DNA from: an uncultured Acidobacteriaceae bacterium | Lineage (GTDB): Bacteria > Acidobacteriota > Terriglobia > Terriglobales > Acidobacteriaceae | Length of the DNA stretch: 64,000 nt | Reading direction: 5' to 3' | NCBI GenBank assembly: GCA_903849645.1 | Contig: CAINJJ010000009.1 | Coordinates: forward strand, 1-64,000 | Shown: piece by piece, positions 58,779 to 64,000 of the stretch | Layout of the letters: each line of letters begins with the position of its first letter | Position numbering within the stretch: position 1 is the first letter of the stretch | Notes under the pieces: model-generated | Databases searched by the model: none | The model's input: the letters and a program-made list of their open reading frames with translations, nothing else | Told to the model about the DNA's origin: nothing | Translations under genes and position numbers: made by a program

Positions 58779-59834
58779 ATGCGCACCCCCTGGATTCGAT
58801 CAAGCGCCGCTCTCAAAGAACGCCTCCGCCGCCCCATCCAGCTCGCCCCGTCCGAGCCGGAGTCGGAGATGCCTCCCTACATGGAGCTCTTCCTCTCCCA
58901 TCTCCGCCTGCTGGTCGGCGTGCCCTTCGATTACCTGGTGCCCGACGAGCGCCTTCTCCCCGACGAGTCCATCCGCTTCTTCTACATCGACCGCTCCTGG
59001 ACCGACCGCCTGGTCGATGGGGCCGTCGCCGTGGGCAAGATAGGAACCCGCGAGCAGGCCCATCATCACGGCCACGCGCCCGCCGTCCACCAGCAGCTCG
59101 ACCTCTCCGAGCGGGTGGTCCGCACCCTGCAGCGCGGACTCAAGCCCTTCGCCGACGCCAAGATAGCCAACGACGCCAAACCCGTCCCCGCCGACGTCAT
59201 CACTGGCTTCCTGTTGCGCTCCTCCGCGGTAAGCGGCTGGCCGCACATGGACGTCCGCGCCTACAAGACCGACATCGCCGAGCCCTTTGACCCCGCAGAC
59301 CCCAAGCCACTGGGCCAGCAGCTCACCACCCTGCGGCTGGAGCTGCTCTCGCCTGGCCTGATGATTGCCCTCTTCCAGGGCGTTCCCCAGCTCGTCATCC
59401 TCGAAGAGCCTCACCATGGCGTGCAGTTCGGCCTCCATGTGGACAACGGCATCGACAAGGTCTACCTGCGCGATGCGACCGGCCACCAGATTCGGATTCC
59501 TCCCCCTGCGGTGCAACAGCCTCCCAGCTTCTACGACGAGCCGCTGCCCTTCCGCTCCACCAACAGCCGCGTGGTCCATGTCACCGAATTGCGCCGCCGC
59601 CTCAATGCCATCCGCGCCAAGGTGCCTTCGGCGGTTCCCGTCACCGGCTCGGCCAGCTTTGCCATCGCCGTGCTTGACCCGCCCTGGCGTCAGCGCTTCG
59701 AGGGCACCGTGGATTATGCGGGGACCCAGGCAACCTCGGGCGGATTTGTGGCCCACGTCAATATCGCGGAGCGCGTGGCGCTCAACACGACCCTCGATGA
59801 GGTCAGAAATCTGGTGGCCGAACATGGCGATTAA
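58779..59834 (+). CDS. Large-protein operon member, 351 residues, unknown function
   Basis: The ATG at 58779 has GGAGA about 11 nt upstream; a TTG at 58761 in frame is not needed. A basic N-terminus is followed by MPPYMELFLSHLRLLVGVPFD, LVPDERLLPDESIRFFYIDR, SWTDRLVDGAVAVG, a His-rich GTREQAHHHGHAPAVHQ, GFLLRSSAVSGWPHMDVRAY and QLVILEEPHHGVQFGL. There is no signal peptide. The stretch around FYIDRSWTDRLVDGA looks well structured and probably conserved. I cannot name it. It overlaps the next gene by 11 nt. Confidence 0.85.
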   Translation: MRTPWIRSSAALKERLRRPIQLAPSEPESEMPPYMELFLSHLRLLVGVPFDYLVPDERLLPDESIRFFYIDRSWTDRLVDGAVAVGKIGTREQAHHHGHAPAVHQQLDLSERVVRTLQRGLKPFADAKIANDAKPVPADVITGFLLRSSAVSGWPHMDVRAYKTDIAEPFDPADPKPLGQQLTTLRLELLSPGLMIALFQGVPQLVILEEPHHGVQFGLHVDNGIDKVYLRDATGHQIRIPPPAVQQPPSFYDEPLPFRSTNSRVVHVTELRRRLNAIRAKVPSAVPVTGSASFAIAVLDPPWRQRFEGTVDYAGTQATSGGFVAHVNIAERVALNTTLDEVRNLVAEHGD

Positions 59835-62800
59835 GAGCACGCTCTCCTTCAGCGACCAGGCCGCCGCCTTCTCCGCCGCTGCCGCGTACGGCATCAACCA
59901 GAGGGTCATCGATACCTGGAATCCCTATCTCATCCGCACCCCCAGGGTGCTGGTGCCCATCCAGGTGGACGCGCTCGTGGTGCGCCCCCAGCAGCCGGCC
60001 GAAACCTGGGCGGACTGCGCCCTCAAACCGGCCCCCGACCAGGTCACGCCCGTCACGCGTTACGACGTGCTGCCCACGCCCTTCGCGGAGCTGCCCGGCA
60101 CCCGCGCCGCCGGCGTCTATCTCCACTGGGCACTGCCCGACGCCCTCACCCACGGCAGCGCCGTCGATGACAAGACCACCTTCCCGGCCGCTCCCGACCG
60201 CTGGCTGGTGCTGCGCATGTACCCCCAGCCGCCAAACAATCGCCTCTTCCGCGGCCAGGCGGCCGTCGGCGCCGGGTCGCGCGCCGTCCGGGGATGGGTG
60301 CTGCGCGCCGGCGACCAGAACCCCGTGCCCATCGACCTCGACTCCTTCACCGAAGGCCCGCCCTCCCAGGACGCCATCAACAACCCCCTCACCGTGCTCG
60401 GCGCCGGCGATGTGGCCTGGGCCGCCTACTACGACAACTGCGTCAACCGCCTCGCCTTTTACGACGACCTGAGCGACATCGCCCTCGGCCCCGTCAGCTA
60501 CCTGGTCTGCGGCTGGTACTCCCACCCCGAGCAGGACCCGCTCGGCAGCCAGGACGTGCACTCGCTCACCGACTTCAACAACGCCATGAAGAAGTTCCAG
60601 TGGCAACTGCCCCAGGGCGAACTCGACGAGTCCATTCGCAAGTCCCGCGGCTACATCGTGGCCGCCAAAAACATGGGGCTTCGCTACCGGGTCGCCTCCT
60701 CCAACCTGGCCTACAACAACGCCATCGAAGCCAACGCGGCCGCTGTGGGCTACGCCGTCACCGACTCCGCTCCCGCCATGCCGGAGTTCGACCCCGGCGG
60801 CGAGGCTCTTGGCCCCTACACCACCGACGGCTCCTGGTGGCCCAACGCCACCCTTGCCCATGGCATGGTCGTGGCGCTGGGCTGGCCCAACGTCGGCTGG
60901 CCGGGCAATGAAACAGGCATCCTCTCCGGCGAGAGCGGGGGGCCTCCCGCCGCCTCGGCCATCAACGTCTCCGTGGGCAACACCCTCACTGAGGCCCTGG
61001 CCGCGCTCATCGCCCAGCACAACAACCGCCCCGATGAAGCTCGCATCCTGGAGGGCTTCCTGCTCAGTTCGCTCTCTGACCTGGAAAAGCCCGACGGCCG
61101 CGCCCGCCTCGACGCCCTGCTCCAGGCCAGTTCCTTTGCCTCCCTCGACGGCGGCTCCACCACCGAGACCATCAACATCCCGGCCATGCCCGACATGCCG
61201 CCCAAGCCGCCCAATCCCGTGCAGCCCAGCCCCGGCGTCTTCCCCAAGGCCGTGCCGTCCACTTCGTTTCACGAGAAAGCCTTCGCCAGCGGCCGCTACG
61301 CCAACAGCACTGTCCGGCTCGGCGGACAGGCGGGCGCGGCTTACTCCCAATCCGTCGAGACCCTCCGCGAGACCACCATCTACCAGGGCGGCCTCTCTGA
61401 GGCCGTGAACGTCATCAACACCGCCCCCGCCCAGCAGCAGATTCCCGCCCATACCGAGGTGGTCCGCCGTGCCCTGCCCCGCTACTTCCATGCCGGCGAG
61501 CCGGTCATCCTGGTGGAGGGCGCGAGCCGCACCTTCAAGCACGGCGCGGACACCCGCTTCTCCCAGGACAACACCCTCACCTGCCGCCTGACCGGCTTCT
61601 GCGTCACGGAGCTGAGCTGCTCCCCGCCCGCCATCCCCGGCCTGCCCGCCAGAGCCAACCGCCCCAGCGTCAAGGGAGAAGACATTCTGGCCCGCGGCAT
61701 TGAAAACGGAAGCGTTCCCCCCGAGTGCGAAGACCTGCTGCGCGAGGCCGTCATCCTGGACCCCTCGGCCGCAGTCAACCTGGCCCACGCCTCGCTCACC
61801 CCCTCCGCGCCCTTCCGCTCCACCCGCTTCAACGCCGTCAATACCGCCCAGGCGGCCGCCCCCAACCCGGCGGAGGTGAGCCAGGTGGCCCGCAACCTGG
61901 CCGTGGAGCAGACTGCCTGGTGGGCCACCCGCGACCCGCGCTTTGACCACGCCGGACTCATCGCCCAGAGCGGCATCACCGGCACCCTGCCCTCGCCCGT
62001 CGCGGTCACACCGCCGGTCCGGCCCTGGAATCCCATCCACCTCGACTGGAAGATCGAGTACATTCCCTCCGCCAACGGCATCAACGACTGGACGCTGGGG
62101 GAGATTGATTACCATACCGACCCCGCCATCGCCCCCGCGGCGCCCGTCCCCGGCTCCCTCGACGCCAACGGCCAGCCCATCCCCGACCCGCCGGGAGCCG
62201 TGGTGCTCTCCGGCCGTTGCCACCTCACTGGCGGAGCCGCCTCCACCGCCGCCGCCAGCCTGCGCCAGGCCATCACCCAGGCCCAGGCCGCCGGAGGCGC
62301 CGGCAACCTGACCCCCAACACCCACTCCAGCTTCCACTCCAAGTACGCCCGGGACCACATCTCCCGCTACGCCAGCATGGCCAAGGATATCCAGGCCAGC
62401 ATCACCGCCGCGGCCAACTCCACCGGCGACATTCCCGCCATCGACCGCACCACGCTTCAGGACATCCTCGACACCCTCGACAGCATGGATGTGCTGGCCG
62501 GCTCCACGGACAACTTCACCCTCCAGTTGCGCGGCAATTACCCCCCCGACGGCAAATCCGCGCCCGCCGACAACTCCGTTCCCTCGCTCTTCATCCCCCT
62601 CCGCGCCGGCTTCATGCGCATCCTTCGCCTGCGCCTGGTGGACAGCTACGGGCAGTTCCTCGACCTCACCGGCTCCAGCGACACCGCCGTCCTCAACTCC
62701 GCCGCGCTGATCGAGTCCGAGCCGCTCCAGACGCCGGGACGCCCCGAACTGCTGGCCCTTCCCCCCCGCTTCACCTCGCCCTCGCGCCTCTGGTTCCAGT

Positions 62801-63912
62801 TCCAGGCCGCCGACGGCAGCAAGGTGGACGCCACTCCGGACCTCTCTCCCGTCTGCGGCTACCTGATGCCCAACCACCTCGACGGCGACCTGGAGTTCTT
62901 TGACGTGGACGGCAGCAACCTCGGCTTCGTCCGTCCCGACTCCCAGGCCGGCATCATCTGGGAGGATGCTCCCGGCGTGCCCTCCACCGTTGGGCAGTCG
63001 CCCGCACGCGCCATCCCCAACAAGTTCTCCGCAGGCATTGCCCAGGGCCTGCTGCAGTGGGGCCTGGCCGATGCCAACAACACCGGGCTCCCCGAAGACG
63101 CGCTCAGCGCCATCCTGCGCATCATCGACTCCACGCTGTGGGCCGTCGACCCCTTCAGCAGCGCCTCCGATGAGCACCTCGCTCTGCTCGTCGGCCACCC
63201 CATCGCCATTCTGCGCGCCCGCGTGCGTCTGGAGGTCAACGAACCCATCGACCTTCCCTCCATCAACACCCGGTCCGTCTCGCTCCGCCTTGGCGCGGTT
63301 CCCCAGTGGCAGGACGGGCTGCTCGGCTACTTCGTCAACGACGACTACACCCGCCTCTACTGCGCCGACCAGGTCATCGCCGGGTTTGCCCGCGAGGTGG
63401 GCCCCGGTCGCGGCTTCCTGCAGCAGGCCAACCTGGTGGACGACTACTACCAGACCTTCTCCAACGACATCGGCGACACCGTGACCGAAGGCACAAGCCC
63501 GGTCAACCATCCCTATGTGGACACCTCGGGCGTCATCACCATCCAGCCCAACATGGACTTCAATCTCACCCTGCTCGTGGAGCCGCACAGCGTGGTCCAC
63601 GCCACCACCGGCATCCTGCCCCGCAAGGACATCGGCATGAGGCGCGAGTGGGTGGCCCCGGCCCTGGCCAAGCTCTCGCCCACCTTCCGGTTCGGGCCGG
63701 TGCTGGTCGATCCCAAAACCCTGCGCATGCCGGTGCCCAATGAGATTCACGGCTCATGGAGCTGGGATCACCGCACCGACATCACCACCTGGGCGGAGGA
63801 CCCCATCATCAACGCAACCCAGGACTCCCACCTGCGCCCCGACCCGGCCGCCGGAACCGAGGGATGGCTGCGCATGGAGCCGCCGCCCCCCGCGGGCAAC
63901 TCGAAATCATGA
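59824..63912 (+). CDS. Large-protein operon member, 1362 residues, unknown function
   Basis: The ATG at 59824 lies inside the end of the previous gene; the frame is open from 59365 but that part is a shadow. The N-terminal domain has RVLVPIQVDALVV, AGVYLHWALPDALTHGS and FPAAPDRWLVLRMYPQP. The middle has WQLPQGELDESIRKSRGYIV, LAHGMVVALGWPNVGWPGN and a Pro-rich linker (~455-470). Later parts are beta-rich with WNPIHLDWKIEY, VPSLFIPLRAGFMRILRLRL, SRLWFQFQAADGSKVD, NDDYTRLYCADQVIAG and WSWDHRTDITTWAEDP. There is no signal peptide or known catalytic motif. Confidence 0.88.
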   Translation: MAIKSTLSFSDQAAAFSAAAAYGINQRVIDTWNPYLIRTPRVLVPIQVDALVVRPQQPAETWADCALKPAPDQVTPVTRYDVLPTPFAELPGTRAAGVYLHWALPDALTHGSAVDDKTTFPAAPDRWLVLRMYPQPPNNRLFRGQAAVGAGSRAVRGWVLRAGDQNPVPIDLDSFTEGPPSQDAINNPLTVLGAGDVAWAAYYDNCVNRLAFYDDLSDIALGPVSYLVCGWYSHPEQDPLGSQDVHSLTDFNNAMKKFQWQLPQGELDESIRKSRGYIVAAKNMGLRYRVASSNLAYNNAIEANAAAVGYAVTDSAPAMPEFDPGGEALGPYTTDGSWWPNATLAHGMVVALGWPNVGWPGNETGILSGESGGPPAASAINVSVGNTLTEALAALIAQHNNRPDEARILEGFLLSSLSDLEKPDGRARLDALLQASSFASLDGGSTTETINIPAMPDMPPKPPNPVQPSPGVFPKAVPSTSFHEKAFASGRYANSTVRLGGQAGAAYSQSVETLRETTIYQGGLSEAVNVINTAPAQQQIPAHTEVVRRALPRYFHAGEPVILVEGASRTFKHGADTRFSQDNTLTCRLTGFCVTELSCSPPAIPGLPARANRPSVKGEDILARGIENGSVPPECEDLLREAVILDPSAAVNLAHASLTPSAPFRSTRFNAVNTAQAAAPNPAEVSQVARNLAVEQTAWWATRDPRFDHAGLIAQSGITGTLPSPVAVTPPVRPWNPIHLDWKIEYIPSANGINDWTLGEIDYHTDPAIAPAAPVPGSLDANGQPIPDPPGAVVLSGRCHLTGGAASTAAASLRQAITQAQAAGGAGNLTPNTHSSFHSKYARDHISRYASMAKDIQASITAAANSTGDIPAIDRTTLQDILDTLDSMDVLAGSTDNFTLQLRGNYPPDGKSAPADNSVPSLFIPLRAGFMRILRLRLVDSYGQFLDLTGSSDTAVLNSAALIESEPLQTPGRPELLALPPRFTSPSRLWFQFQAADGSKVDATPDLSPVCGYLMPNHLDGDLEFFDVDGSNLGFVRPDSQAGIIWEDAPGVPSTVGQSPARAIPNKFSAGIAQGLLQWGLADANNTGLPEDALSAILRIIDSTLWAVDPFSSASDEHLALLVGHPIAILRARVRLEVNEPIDLPSINTRSVSLRLGAVPQWQDGLLGYFVNDDYTRLYCADQVIAGFAREVGPGRGFLQQANLVDDYYQTFSNDIGDTVTEGTSPVNHPYVDTSGVITIQPNMDFNLTLLVEPHSVVHATTGILPRKDIGMRREWVAPALAKLSPTFRFGPVLVDPKTLRMPVPNEIHGSWSWDHRTDITTWAEDPIINATQDSHLRPDPAAGTEGWLRMEPPPPAGNSKS

Positions 63913-63974
63913 TCACCAGGTCCTGAGCTGAACCAGTATTGAACCGTGCACCACCCCCAAGCAGGAGAGCCAAC

Positions 63975-64000
63975 ATGGCGGATGCCAAGAAGACCATCAA
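63975..64000 (+). CDS. Start of a further operon gene (MADAKKTI), cut by the window edge
   Basis: The ATG at 63975 has AGGAGAG 6 nt upstream. Only eight codons are visible, and the product is unknown. It lies 62 nt after the 1362-residue gene on the same strand, so the operon continues beyond the window. Confidence 0.6.

Noticed and set aside
59803..63750. 1315-residue open frame antisense to the 1362-residue gene
   Set aside because: Low-complexity Gly/Val/Asp pattern typical of the complement of GC-rich coding sequence, and no start signal. The plus-strand gene has normal motifs and an overlap with its neighbour.

Overview
The window is GC-rich and densely coded. Its gene families point to an Acidobacteriota genome, most likely class Terriglobia (subdivision 1). 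The clues are a sedolisin (S53) protease with a long tail of Ig-like repeats, flanking PEP-CTERM proteins, a CRTAC1/FG-GAP repeat protein, a sensor kinase with a periplasmic beta-propeller, an S23-like four-helix-bundle cassette and very small secreted peptides. This placement is inferred from gene content; no rRNA is present. No tRNA, rRNA, CRISPR array, intact insertion sequence or prophage was recognised.

Layout. 1-1.2 kb: the end of a seven-helix membrane protein gene and a 59-residue secreted peptide, both minus. 1.6-4.2 kb: gyrB. 4.3-6.1 kb: a secreted FG-GAP/ASPIC protein (minus). 6.4-11.1 kb: a respiratory operon with a membrane protein, a Rieske protein, a b6-type cytochrome b and a cytochrome bd-like subunit fused to a c-type haem domain. 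A four-helix-bundle gene bounded by inverted simple repeats interrupts this operon. 11.1-15.4 kb: a coupled two-component system plus a secreted protein (minus). 15.9-19.4 kb: FkbM methyltransferase, MFS exporter and aminotransferase (minus). 19.5-20.9 kb: hypA-hypB-DUF1801. 20.9-28.6 kb (plus): MHS transporter, Fn3-like lipoprotein, FAH-family hydrolase, transaldolase, an unknown protein, Nnr and TsaE. 28.6-33.8 kb (minus): a SHOCT protein with an apparent frameshift, a membrane-anchored protein, a GNAT acetyltransferase and pyruvate phosphate dikinase. 34.4-35.0 kb: a decayed RAYT transposase between inverted REP-like sequences. 35.0-37.8 kb: a STAS protein and glmS. 37.9-44.7 kb (minus): PEP-CTERM, giant S53 protease, PEP-CTERM.

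46-64 kb is the most unusual part. It is a plus-strand operon of very large proteins: a single-helix membrane protein overlaps the start of a 3364-residue protein, which is followed by proteins of 604, 351 and 1362 residues and the first codons of another gene. The giant protein ends in a region resembling DUF6603. It also has an embedded lipase-like segment and several GxGTxxDPW-type repeats. I know no function for this set, and it is the best candidate here for an undescribed system.

Several genes have a TANNNT -10-like hexamer 6-9 nt before the ATG, which suggests leaderless or near-leaderless transcription. Others have clear GGAGG-type ribosome sites.
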